This document shows positions 9,801 to 19,227 of a stretch of 64,000 nucleotides of DNA, piece after piece. Location: contig CAJNDS010002812.1 in NCBI GenBank assembly GCA_905221605.1, positions 574,501 through 638,500 of the forward strand, written 5' to 3'. This DNA is from Symbiodinium natans (Eukaryota; Sar; Dinophyceae; Suessiales; Symbiodiniaceae). The notes beneath the pieces are model-generated. The model did not search any database, was not told the origin of the DNA, and saw only the letters and a list, made by a program, of their open reading frames with translations. The position numbers and the translations under genes are program-made. How positions within the stretch are numbered: position 1 is the stretch's first letter; each line of letters opens with the position of its first letter.

Positions 9801-12322
9801 ATCGGTACACATTAATAGCATAATTAGACCCTCTGTGTATTTATGTCCTCGATCCCCGACCTATCGGCAGTAAGCGGGGTGGAAGGCAACTCAAAGTAGG
9901 GTTCAGGGTTTAGGGTTCAGGATTTAGGGGGTTTATAGGGTTTAGGGTTTAGGGTGTCGGGTTTGTGCAGTCACAAGCACTCCAGCCAAGCCATCCGGAT
10001 TCTACTTGTGAACGCGGTCGTTTCTTGACGGTTCGCAGTTTTGGGGTTTCGCGGCTTGGCTTTGTTCCCCACCCACGGTCTGAATTTGCTAGAGATCTTA
10101 AGTCAACTAGGACCCAGAGTAGGCCCAGGGTCTGGGCGGTGAGGGCGGCGTGGGTTTGTGTCTATCGGGTTGATTGGAATGGGGGGTGAGGGCGGTGAGG
10201 GTGGGGCTGCGCTGGAGCCATCCAGCTTAGTTCTGGCGGTAGTGGGCAGGCAGGGATTAGGGGCAGCGGGTGGGGAGGGGGGGGGGGGGGGGGGCAGGGT
10301 TGGAGGAGGCAGGGGGCAGGGGTCTATTCTGCAAACAGGGAGGGGGCGTATAGAAGAAATGACGAGGCATAGGGGCAGAACCCCTTCAAACCCAAGAAGG
10401 GTAAGGGTGGCCTTTTTGTTTCTCGGCTATTCTATAAGTTTTAGTTAAGCAACCATTCTCCCCTCTTGCTCTTAACCCTAAACTCTATAAGCCCTAAACC
10501 CTAAACCCTACCTAAAGGCTCCTATGCAGTACCTTTTTGGGGTAGTCTAGAATCCCCTATAGCTATCCCGAAAAGGAACTACATTGGAGCCTTCAGGTAA
10601 ACCCTGAAACCCGATGTCCTGCCCAGTCTCCTGCTCTGATCCCTGAAGTGCCCATCCGAAACAGCGAGCCCCGCCTGGTCCCAAAAATCCTTGGAGTGCC
10701 CACCCCCCAAGAGAATCTCGGGCTTAGGGTTTAGGGTTTAGGGTTTGGGGTTTAGGTTTTAGGGGTTTGGCAAAAGAAGGTAAAATTGCCAGCTGAGGAC
10801 TTGGACTGCTTGCAAGCTCCCAGCGGCCACGTCAAGGATCCCTGTTTTCATGGGTTTCCCTACCTCCGCCCTCTATACTTCCCCCCTGTGTTCCCCCCTT
10901 AAATAACCTTAATTAGGCTTACTTATCCCTAGGTAGCCTAAGTAGGTAGCCTTAAGTTGGAGGGGGGTAGGGGGGTTAGTATACAGGGTGTACTAGGCGA
11001 ATCCATGATGTGTGAGGGCAAGGGGAAACGCGCACGACTAAAGCCTCAATTGCAGCAGCACCTGGGGGTTTACGAAAATACGGGACCCCCAAAATACACC
11101 CCCCAAACAGAAGGAGCCCCTTATAAAAAGAACCCCAATCAGGTACCCCTATTATCATAAACCCCGACCTTAGCTCTACCCAAAGGCTCCTATGTAGTAC
11201 TTTTTTTGGGGCAGCATACTAAAATCCCCTTTGACTAGCCCAAAAAGGAACTACATTGGAGCCTTTGGGTAACTCTAAATGCCCCAGACTCCAAATCAAT
11301 GCTCGGAAAGGGGTTGAGCTGTTGATTTGCAACAGTGTGGGGAATCATCCTAGGTCACCAGAAGGACCTGCACGCTAAGCTTTAAAACCAACCTAAAGCT
11401 CTAACGATGCCCTGAAGCCCTTAAACCCTAAAAGCACACCTTGGATGGCTTCAATTATCCAAGACCCCAGTTTTCCCTCATTGCCTTGAACCTTGAACCC
11501 TAAACCCTGAACCCTAAACCCTAAACCCTAAACCCTCCAACTCATGGCTCAGGAGTCGAAGACGGTGGTTGTGAACTTGGATGCGCCTCATGGCGTGCAA
11601 GCTTCGGGGTTCCGGGTTTAATATGGGTCGGAATTCTTTCTAGTAATACTGTTCCCTTATGGTCCCATATAAATATACTAGCATACCCCACAAAAACCCT
11701 ATTCAAAATTTTAGGCCCCTACAGTAGGCACTTGAAGGTGCAGGGTTAAAGGTCTGAGGTGGAGAGCTGGGTAGACCCAAAGCAGATACGTGCCTTGAAG
11801 CACCAAATGCCGGCTGCGCGAACCGTTTGCGAGCTGCGGTTGAAGGTTTACAAGGCCATATTGCTCTATACTTTCAAGGGCCAGATGGCTTGTCAGGTTT
11901 AAAAAGGGGGGAGGGTAGGGTTTCTAGCGTTTCCATGCCTTGCAGGGCTTGTAATGAGGGCTCATAGGAGTCTGATTTGGATTTGTCTTCGCTGTAATCG
12001 AGGAACCATGAGTTTGCCGGCTTGCTCAAGGACCTATGACCTATGTGCGATGCCTCTCGAGCAAGCAACGATATGGACAGTTCCCCGGCCCACGTGCTCG
12101 TGAGTGTTTCAAAGACAGGAGCTCATATACTATGCGCCGTTTGTGACAAAGAACTCCTACCTTGTCGCCAGGCACTGAGCTTCCACTGTTGGGTCGTCAC
12201 ATGCAAGCATGGAGGGAGGAACAAACCATGCGGGTTTGATGTTTCATGAGTTCCTGCCCGTGCAAACATTGTTACGGAATGGATCACACCGAGCTCACCT
12301 AGCCAAGCGTTCTGATGCGTAA
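2382..12322 (+). CDS. CmcI/cephalosporin-hydroxylase-like methyltransferase gene, many exons
   Basis: Exons with agreeing phases: 2382-2450, 2730-2779, 3061-3092, 3149-3235, 3915-4032, 4358-4422, 4782-4854, 5477-5536, 5940 to about 6009 or 6020. Later exons: 11553-11608, 11752 to about 11896, one ending at 12099, 12119-12171, and 12208-12322 (TAA). The first exon starts MSQLLGLLVFLVAWIG, a signal peptide or membrane anchor. Exon 8 reads WLGVQVLQDSQDLMYLQ and exon 9 reads PDVIIETGTYKGGLTYFFE. In CmcI-type proteins (Pfam CmcI family, class I SAM methyltransferase fold), WLG..V......DL...Q and KPD.IIETG...GG are hallmark segments, and their spacing here (nine residues from Q to PD) fits the family. 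Exon 11553 (KTVVVNLDAPHG) could be the next strand. Exons at 12063-12171 (MDSSPAHVL, then ELIYYAPFVTKNSYLVA) match the family's DS-x-x-x-HVL-EL-YAP-V-SYLV segment. The usual DSxH histidine is replaced, which may affect activity. Exons between about 6020 and 11552 are unresolved. Donors include GT and GC. Likely secretory-pathway or organelle-targeted; substrate unknown. I am confident of the family for 4782-6009 and 12063-12171, less of the extreme 3' exon. Confidence 0.62.
4178..4306. mobile_element. Palindromic MITE-like element, CCCCCTAATATTAA family copy 1
   Basis: The ends are complementary (left CCCCCTAATATTAAG, right TTAATATTAGAGGG) around a C-rich then A-rich centre. A second copy with the same ends is at 54802-54943. 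No coding capacity. It sits in the predicted intron between the exons ending at 4032 and starting at 4358. Confidence 0.55.
4860..4985. repeat. Telomere-like TTTAGGG tract starting at a splice donor
   Basis: About 16 copies of TTTAGGG follow the exon that ends at 4854; the intron begins GCTTAGGG and runs straight into the tract. Just upstream of the same exon a CCCTAAA tract occupies 4653-4735. The exon is therefore bracketed by inverted telomere-like arms. Confidence 0.9.
6263..6376 (+). mobile_element. tRNA-derived SINE-like element, copy 1
   Basis: The segment has an A-box-like TAGCTTAGTGG followed about 45 bases later by GGTTCTAAA in the B-box position. It then continues ACAAAGTAGCCAACCC and ends near TACCGTGCTGGGCC. 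Two related copies lie at 57165-57243 plus 59001-59020 (interrupted) and 60195-60310. The shared body and internal pol III-like boxes suggest a SINE rather than a tRNA gene, because no acceptor stem or cloverleaf closes. Confidence 0.45.
6870..6951 (+). repeat. Left arm of an inverted duplication with coding-like sequence
   Basis: This 82-bp segment recurs in reverse orientation at 7173-7266. Translated, both copies give a related peptide (core EHVVG-C, then NISVLVVIV), so the repeat may derive from an exon. The flanks (CCCGTAAGGG-TAGGTC blocks at about 6765 and 7005) are also repeated, in direct orientation, so the locus was duplicated more than once. Confidence 0.6.
7072..7344 (-). CDS. Hypothetical 90-residue reading frame in the inverted duplication
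   Basis: The frame covers the right arm of the inverted duplication and reads REHVVGNCLLQQFNISVLVV with a hydrophobic, Cys-rich tail. The central part is conserved in the inverted copy at 6870-6951, the main sign that it may be or may once have been coding. There is no recognised domain. It could equally be a transposable-element remnant or an exon fragment. Confidence 0.25.
   Translation of the reverse strand: MARTLRENYFPWREPKPPKMHKRKTPQEKIREHVVGNCLLQQFNISVLVVIVNPTGFLLCGCFGIPCGLQHDHFCGPQLFLEISCWRLGT
9640..9773. mobile_element. MITE-like element with GCTTAAGA ends, copy 1
   Basis: The left end TATTTGCTTAAGAGCCCC pairs with the right end GGGGTTCTTCAGCAAATA. The interior includes a run of about 27 G at 9726-9752. 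Related copies are at 55653-55822 and, partial, 52236-52320. No coding capacity. Confidence 0.5.
10509..10599. mobile_element. Palindromic MITE-like element, AAGGCTCC family copy 1
   Basis: A roughly 91-bp hairpin whose arms read ACCTAAAGGCTCCTATG and CATTGGAGCCTTCAGGT. Two further copies share both arms: 11177-11271 and 61102-61199. Length and terminal palindromy suggest a non-autonomous DNA element. Confidence 0.6.
11177..11271. mobile_element. Palindromic MITE-like element, AAGGCTCC family copy 2
   Basis: The arms TACCCAAAGGCTCCTATGTA and ACATTGGAGCCTTTGGGTA are nearly perfect complements around a short AT-rich centre. It is closest to the copy 0.6 kb upstream. Confidence 0.65.
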
Positions 12323-12799
12323 CCGAGCAAAGGGAACCAGTGACCGGCGCAACACAGCACACACTGGCCCTACACCCCTACACCCTACACCCTCAAAACC
12401 CACACCCTACAGCCCAAAGATGTCACCCCAACCACCTCTGTGTCTTCGGCCCGTGAGACGGCCCCGAAGACTAGACTGGCCTTTCAATAAAATCAACCTC
12501 CAGGCCGCACAGTGAAATCCCAAGGTGCGTTCAGAGTTAGGGCTTGTCATTGGGTTTGAAGAGTTTCAGTTTAAGGTTTGTAGGATGTTCAAGGATTGCA
12601 GGGTTTAGTGGGGGGGGGGGGGGGGGGTGTAGAGGCTAGGGCGCGTGGGGCTATAGGGCACTGTCTAGTCCCTTGTAAGTCGAAGGTCCCTGTTAGAATA
12701 GAAGCGGGTATCCCTTCCAAATTCAATCCGGCACCTTTTAGCATTGCAGGGTGCATCACATAACGTAATTGGTATAGAAATACAACGCAGGCCACTCTG

Positions 12800-14550
12800 G
12801 TTCTGGGTATGTATATATATATATATATGTACGAGGAACCTTCCTGTATTATGTGACCATGCGTCTTTTCTGAACTTTCAAACGGGGGTTCGAATAGTTT
12901 GAATGGTTTGGGGGCCCGGCCTGGGGTCCCCAAACTATTCGAACTATTCGAACTATTCTAAACTATTCGAACTATTCGAACCAGAGGGGTTCGAATAGTT
13001 CGAATAGTTTGGGGGCATGGCCTGGTGCCCCAAACTATTCGAACTATTCGAACCAGATGGGTTCGAATAGTTTGGGGGCCCGGCCTGGGGCCCCCAAACT
13101 ATTCGAACTATTCGAAACTATTCGAACTATTCGAACCAGAGGGGTTCGAATAGTTCGAATAGTTTGGGGGCCCGGCCTGGTGCCCTAAACTATTCGAAGT
13201 ATTCGAACTATTCGAACCAGGGGGGTTCGAATAGTTCGAATAGTTTGGGCGCGAGGGCTGGTGCCCCAAACTATTCGAACTATTCGAACTATTCGAACCA
13301 GGGGGGTTCGAATAGTTCGAATAGTTTCGAATAGTTCGAATAGTTTGGGGCGTGCCCGGGGAGACCAGTTTGGGAGGAAGGGGGTTCGAATAGTTCGAAT
13401 AGTGTGGGGGCCCCAGGCCGGGCCCCCAAACTATTCGAACTATTCGAACTATTCGAAACTATTCGAACTATTCGAACCCCCCTGGTTCGAATAGTTCGAA
13501 TAGTTCGAATAGTTTGGGCGCGAGGGCTGGTGCCCCAAACTATTCGAACTATTCGAACTATTCGAACCAGGGGGGTTCGAATAGTTCGAATAGTTTCGAA
13601 TAGTTCGAATAGTTTGGGGGGTCCCCGGGGAGACCAGTTTGGGAGGAAGGGGGTTCGAATAGTTCGAATAGTGTGGGGGCCCCAGGCCGGGCCCCCAAAC
13701 TATTCGAACTATTCGAACTATTCGAAACTATTCGAACTATTCGAACCAGGGGGGTTCGAATAGTTCGAATAGTTTGGGCGCGAGGGCTGGTGCCCCAAAC
13801 TATTCGAACTATTCGAACTATTCGAACCAGGGGGGTTCGAATAGTTCGAATAGTTCGAATAGTTCGAATAGTTCGAATAGTTTGGGGGGTCCCCGGGGGG
13901 ACCAGTTTGGGAGGAAGGGGGGTTCGAATAGTTCGAATAGTGTGGGGGCCCCAGGCCGGGCCCCCTAAACTATTCGAACTATTCGAAACTATTCGAACTA
14001 TTCGAACCAGGGGGGTTCGAATAGTTCGAATAGTTTGGGCGCGAGGGCTGGTGCCCCAAACTATTCGAACTATTCGAACTATTCGAACCAGGGGGGTTCG
14101 AATAGTTCGAATAGCTTCGAATAGTTCGAATAGTTCGAATAGTTTGGGGGGTCCCCGGGGGGACCAGTTTGGGAGGAAGGGGGGTTCGAATAGTTCGAAT
14201 AGTGTGGGGGCCCCAGGCCGGGCTCCCAAACTATTCGAACTATTCGAACTATTCGAAACTATTCGTACTATTCGAACCAGGGGGGTTCGAATAGTTCGAA
14301 TAGTTTGGGCGCGAGGGCTGGTGCCCCAAACTATTCGAACTATTCGAACTATTCGAACCAGGGGGGTTCGAATAGTTCGAATAGTTTGGGGGCGAGGGCT
14401 GGTGCCCCAAACTATTCGAACTATTCGAACTATTCGAACCAGGGGGGTTCGAATAGTTCGAATAGTTTCGAATAGTTCGAATAGTTCGAATAGTTTGGGG
14501 GGGGCCCGGGGAGACCAGTTTGGGAGGAAGGGGGGTTCGCGCCGGCCTGG
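12800..14550. repeat. Palindromic TTCGAATAG satellite array
   Basis: Runs of the 9-mer TTCGAATAG (one strand) alternate with runs of CTATTCGAA, separated by G-rich spacers such as CAGGGGGG and GGCCCCAGGCCGGGCCCCC. A higher-order unit (CCCGGGG-GACCAGTTTGGGAGGAAGG plus the flanking runs) recurs at about 13355, 13625, 13895, 14155 and 14510. Each pair of runs forms a hairpin of about 60 bp. Long open frames here on both strands come from the 9-base period, which is a multiple of three; they are not genes. An (AT)n run is at about 12812. Confidence 0.95.
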
Positions 14551-14560
14551 GGCCCCCAAA

Positions 14561-16195
14561 ATTCAAAATTTGCCGGAATCCCCTTGGCACCCTGCAAAAG
14601 TCCCGCAAATACCGCACAAAACGGGAACGGGTAGGAACAACTTTGCGGGTCGAAATTTGCCGGGATCCCCTTGGCACCCTGCAAAAGTCCCGCAAATACC
14701 ACACAAAACGGGAACGGGTAGGAACAACTTTGCGGGTCGAAATTTGCCGGGATCCCCTTGGCACCCTGGAAAAGTCCCGCAAATACCACGCAAAACGGGA
14801 ACGGGTAGGAACAACATTTGCGGGTCGAAATTTGCCGGGATCCCCTTGGCACCCTGCAAAAGTCCCGCAAATACCACACAAAACGGGAATGGGTAGGAAC
14901 ACCTTGGCGGGTCGAAATTTGCCGGGATCCCCTTGGCGCCCTGCAAAAGTCCCGCAAATACCACACAAAACGGGAACGGGTAGGAATAACTTTGCGGGTC
15001 GAAATTTGCCGGGATCCCCTTGGCACCCTGCAAAAGTCCTACAAATACCACACGAAACGGGAACGGGTAGGAACAACTTTGCGGGTCGAAATTTGCCGGG
15101 ATCCCCTTGGCACCCTGCAAAAGTCCCGCAAATACCACACAACACGGGAACGGGTAGGAACAACTTTGCGGGTCGAAATTTGCCGGGATCCCCTTGGCGC
15201 CCTGCAAAAGTCCCGCAAATATCACACAAAACGGGAACGGGTAGGAACAACTTTGCGGGTCGAAATTTGCCGGGATCCCCTTGGCACCCTGAAAAAGTCC
15301 TGCAAATGCCACACAAAACGGGAACGGGTAGGAACAACTTGGCGGGTCGAAATTTTGCCGGGATCCCCTTGGCGCCCTGCAAAAGTCCCGCAAATAACAC
15401 ACAAAACGGGAACGGGTAGGAACAACTTTGCGGGTCGAAATTTGCCGGGATCCCCTTGGCACCCTGGAAAAGTTCTTCAAGTACCGCACAAAATGGGAAC
15501 AGGTAGGAACAACTTGGCAGGTCGAAATTTGCCGGGATCCCCTTGGCGCCCTGCAAAAGTCCCGCAAATATCACACAAAACGGGAACGGGTAGGAACAAC
15601 TTTGCGGGTCGAAATTTGCCGGGATCCCCTTGGCACCCTGAAAAAGTCCTGCAAATGCCACACAAAACGGGAACGGGTAGGAACAACTTGGCGGGTCGAA
15701 ATTTTGCCGGGATCCCCTTGGCGCCCTGCAAAAGTCCCGCAAATAACACACAAAACGGGAACGGGTAGGAACAACTTTGCGGGTCGAAATTTGCCGGGAT
15801 CCCCTTGGCACCCTGGAAAAGTTCTTCAAGTACCGCACAAAATGGGAACAGGTAGGAACAACTTGGCAGGTCGAAATTTGCCGGGATCCCCTTGGCGCCC
15901 TGCAAAAGTCCTGCAAATACCACACAAAACGGGAACGGGTAGGAACAACATTTGCGGGTCGAAATTTGCCGGGATCCCCTTGGCGCCCTGAAAAAGTCCT
16001 GCAAATGCCACGCAAAACGGGAACGGGTAGGAACAACTTGGCGGGTCGAAATTTGCCGGGATCCCCTTGGCGCCCTGCAAAAGTCCCGCAAATACCACAC
16101 AAAACGGGAACGGGTAGGAACAACTTTGCGGGTCGAAATTTGCCGGGATCCCCTTGGCACCCTGCAAAAGTCCTGCAAATGCCGCACAAAACTGA
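14561..16195. repeat. 87-bp tandem satellite, about 18-19 copies
   Basis: The repeat unit carries GTCGAAATTTGCCGGGATCC and CGGGAACGGGTAGGAACA at an 87-bp spacing. A higher-order block of four units plus one extra T (349 bp) is duplicated: the variant CCTGGAAAAGTTCTTCAAG occurs at about 15462 and 15811. Since 87 is divisible by three and the unit lacks stops in several frames, frames of 300-650 codons stay open on both strands. Their periodic 29-residue products are almost certainly artefacts. Confidence 0.95.
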
Positions 16196-18450
16196 TGCCC
16201 CAAACTATTCGAACTATTCGAGCCAAGGGGGTTCGAATAGTTTGAAAAATTTCGAATAGTTCGAATAGTTCGAATAGTTTAGGGGGGTGGGGTGCCCGGG
16301 GAGACCAGTCTGGAAAGAAGGCTCGTGCTCGATTGGGAGAAGGCCCTGGCTCGTAATTTAGTATTGGGGGAAGGCCCGGGCTCGTAATTTAGTATTCGGG
16401 GCAGGTAATTTAGTATTGGGGGAAGGCCCGGGCTCGTTTTTTAGAATTCGGGGAAGGTCCGGGCTCGTAATTTAGTATTGAGAGAAGGCCCGGGCTCGTA
16501 ATTTAAGATTGGGAGAAGGCCCGGGCTCGTAATTTAGTATTGGGAGTAGTTTGGGGCCCGGCCTGGGGCGCCCAAACTATTCAAACTATTCGAACTATTT
16601 GAAACTATTCGAACTATTCGAACCAAGTGGGTTCGAATAGTTCGAATAATTTCGAATAGTTCGAATAGTTCGAATAGTTTGGGGGGGGGCCCGGGGAGAC
16701 CAGTCTGGAAAGGAGGGGAAGGCCCTGGCTCGTAATTTAGTATTGGGAGAAGGGCCTGGCTCGTAATTTAGTATTGGGGGAAGGCACGGGCTCGTAATTT
16801 AGTATTGGGGGAAGGTCCGGGCTCGTAATTTAGTATTGGGGGAAGGTCCGGGCTCGTCATTTAGTATTGGGAGAAGGCCCGGGCTCGTAATTTAGTATTG
16901 GGAGAAGGCCCGATTTAGGATTGGGAGGGGGGGTGTTCGAATAGTTTGGGGCGTGGCCTGGGGCGCCCAAACTATTCAAACTATTCGAACTATTCGAAAC
17001 TATTCGAACTATTCGAACCAAGGGGGTTCGAATAGTTCGAATAATTTCGAATAGTTCGAATAGTTCGAATTGTTTGGGGGGGGGGGGGCCGGGGAGACCA
17101 GTCTGGAAAGGAAGGGAAGGCTCGGGCTCGTAATTTAGTATTGGGCTAAGGCCCGGGCTCGTAATTTAGTATTGGGGGAAGGCCGGGCTCGTAATTGGAA
17201 GGCCCGGGCTCGTCATTTATATTGGGAGAAGGCCCGGGCTCGTAATTTAGTATTGGGAGAAGGCCCGGGCTCGTAATTTAGTGTTGGGAGAAGGCCCGGC
17301 TCGTAATTTAGTATTGGGAGGGGGGTGTTCGAATAGTTTGAGGCCCGGCCTGGGGCGCCCAAACTATTCGAACTATTCGAACATAAGGGCCTGGCTCGTA
17401 ATTTAGTATTGGGGGAAGGCACGGGCTCGTAATTTAGTATTGGGGGAAGGCACGGGCTCGTAATTTAGTGTTGGGGGAAGGTGCGGGCTCGTAATTTAGT
17501 ATTGGGAGAAGGCTCGGGCTCGTAATTTAGTATTGGGGGAATGCCCGGGCTCGTAATTTAGTATTCTGAGAAGGCCCGGGCTCGTATTTAGTGTTGGGAG
17601 GGGGGGTGTTCGAATAGTTTGGGGCCTGGCCTGGGGCGCCCAAACTATTCAAACATTTGAACTATTCGAAACTATTCGAACTATTCGAACCAAGCGGGTT
17701 CGAATAGTTCGAATAATTTCGAATAGTTCGAATAGTTCGAATAGTTTGGGGGGGGGGCCCGGGGAGACCAGTCTGGAAAGGAAGGGAAGGCTCGGGCTCG
17801 TAATTTAGTATTGGGGGAAGGCCCGGGCTCGTAATTTAGTATTGGGGGAAGGCCGGGCTCGTAATTTAGTATTGGGGGAAGGCCCGGGCTCGTAATTTAG
17901 TATTGGGAGAAGGCCCGGGCTCGTAATTTAGTTCTGGGAGAAGGCCCGGGCTCATAATTTTCGAATAGTTTGGGGCCCGGCCTGGGCCTGGGGCGCCCAA
18001 ACTATTCAAACTATTCGAACTATTCGAAAATGCGAACCAAGGGGGTTCGAATAGTTCGAATAATTTCGAATAGTTCGAATAGTTTGGGGAGGGGGGGGGC
18101 ACGGGCAGACCAGTCTGGCAAGAAAAGAAGGCCCGAGCTCGTAATTTAGTATTGGCAGAAGGCCCGGGCTCGTAATTTAGTATTGGGGGAAGGCCCGGGC
18201 TCGTAATTTAGTATTGGGGGAAGGCCCGGGCTCGTAATTTAGTATTGGGGGAAGGCCGGGCTCGTAATTTAATATTGGGGGAAGGTCCGGGCTCGTAATT
18301 TAGTATTGGGAGAAGGCCCGGGCTCGTAATTTAGTATTGGGAGAAGGCCCGGGCTCGTAATTTAGTATTGGGAGAAGGCCCGGGCTCGTAATTTAGTATT
18401 GGGAGAAGGCCCGGGCTCGTAATGTAGTATTGGGGGGAGGCCCAGACTCA
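16196..18450. repeat. 31-bp minisatellite blocks alternating with TTCGAATAG blocks
   Basis: The 31-bp unit is built on GGGCTCGTAATTTAGTATT plus GGGAGAAGGCCC. Four or five blocks of it are each preceded by GGGGAGACCAGTCTGGAAAG and a TTCGAATAG palindrome (about 16200-16310, 16560-16700, 16930-17110, 17630-17780, 17970-18110). This forms a higher-order satellite. It ends about 20 bases before the transposon at 18473. Confidence 0.9.
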
Positions 18451-18472
18451 TAATTTAAAGCCCTGGTCCTTA

Positions 18473-18520
18473 CCCTGAGTCTCCAGAATACGTGAATTTA
18501 GGTGTCGTCGAATTTAGGTA
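18473..18520 (+). repeat. Left terminal inverted repeat of the 12-kb transposon
   Basis: The first 26 bases match the right end exactly. The next part (AGGT-TCG-ATTTA-GTAAA) matches with a few changes and one indel. Inward from it lies an AT-rich stretch (18531-18665) with repeated AATTAGGT. Confidence 0.9.
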
Positions 18521-18810
18521 AAAACCATGGAATTAGGTAAATATTTACTTATTTATTTACTTAATTTTTCGTGTAAGTAAATTTACTTTACACCTAAAAC
18601 ACAATTAGGTGCAAAGTAATTATAAATTAGGTTCAAACTAATTATAAATTAGGTTCAGAGTAAATAAAAATTTTGGAGTACAGGTGAATATGTCTAGCGT
18701 TCCAAAAGTATTTTCGACAGAATTTTGTTTATGCTTTTGGGACACAACCGAAGAAGGATATTCCAAAGAACGTGACCGAGATAAGGTTTTGTGGGACAGT
18801 TCGCAAGCGA

Positions 18811-19105
18811 CTTTTTACTTGTGACAGTCTGCAGCACGTGGCTTTTTTATACTTGTGAGACAGCCTGCAGCATTTTTTTTGGCTTGTGACACACAGTCTG
18901 CAGCATGTGGCTTTTACTTGTGAGGCAGCCCTTTTCCTATAGACCAGCTTTTCTGAAACAACCGAGCTTTACTTGTGAGACAGTTTGCACAGAAAAGGTT
19001 GTGTTTACTTGTGGCTTTACTTGTGAGAGACAGCCCCTCCCAGACCAGCTTTTCTGAAACAACCGAGCTTTTTACTTGTGAGACAATTTGCACAGAAGGT
19101 TATGT
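18811..19105 (+). promoter_or_regulatory. Left subterminal motif cluster (TTTACTTGTGAGACAG)
   Basis: About nine copies or near copies of TTTACTTGTGAGACAG occur here, all in + orientation, often followed by a CTGCAG- or TTTGCACAG-type block. The segment with CCAGCTTTTCTGAAACAACC is also duplicated (about 18942 and 19039). The inverted form TGTCTCGCAAGTAA is clustered near the other end at 29347-29517. In CACTA-type transposons such subterminal repeats bind an accessory transposon protein; here that role is inference. The cluster also sits just upstream of gene A, so it could act in its transcription. Confidence 0.6.
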
Positions 19106-19227
19106 TTACTTGTGAAAGCATCTGCGAGCGTTTTGTACTCCATGCTTGTGGACAAGAAGCTTTTGTGATCAAGGTGTGGTGTGTGGAGACTGACAGAAAG
19201 CTGTTTCCTTGTTTTTGCTTCGCAAAG

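Larger units (their letters stand above)
6021..11552 (+). other. Unresolved middle of the methyltransferase gene: large introns with exon-like segments
   Basis: This 5.5 kb holds several short coding-like segments after AG|G-type acceptors: 6462-6551 (ends at GTGAGT), 8231-8285, 8463-8642 (LRRLREELCNPSLG), 8732-8788 (VRFIQGLADAQERNP), 9202-9239, 9526-9627 (SSPVEQLLSWRKETFQAV), 10649-10721 (VPIRNSEPRLVPKILGVP, then donor GCTTAGGG) and 10780-10850 (VKLPAEDLDCLQAPSGHV). Some may be extra exons of the methyltransferase gene (VRFIQG would suit it), some may be chance. I could not chain their phases. The rest is telomere-like tracts, palindromic elements and homopolymers. Confidence 0.35.

Noticed and set aside
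13558-16259. Frames of 300-650 codons in the satellites
   Set aside because: Repeat periods of 9 and 87 bp are multiples of three, so frames are open by construction on both strands; products are periodic.
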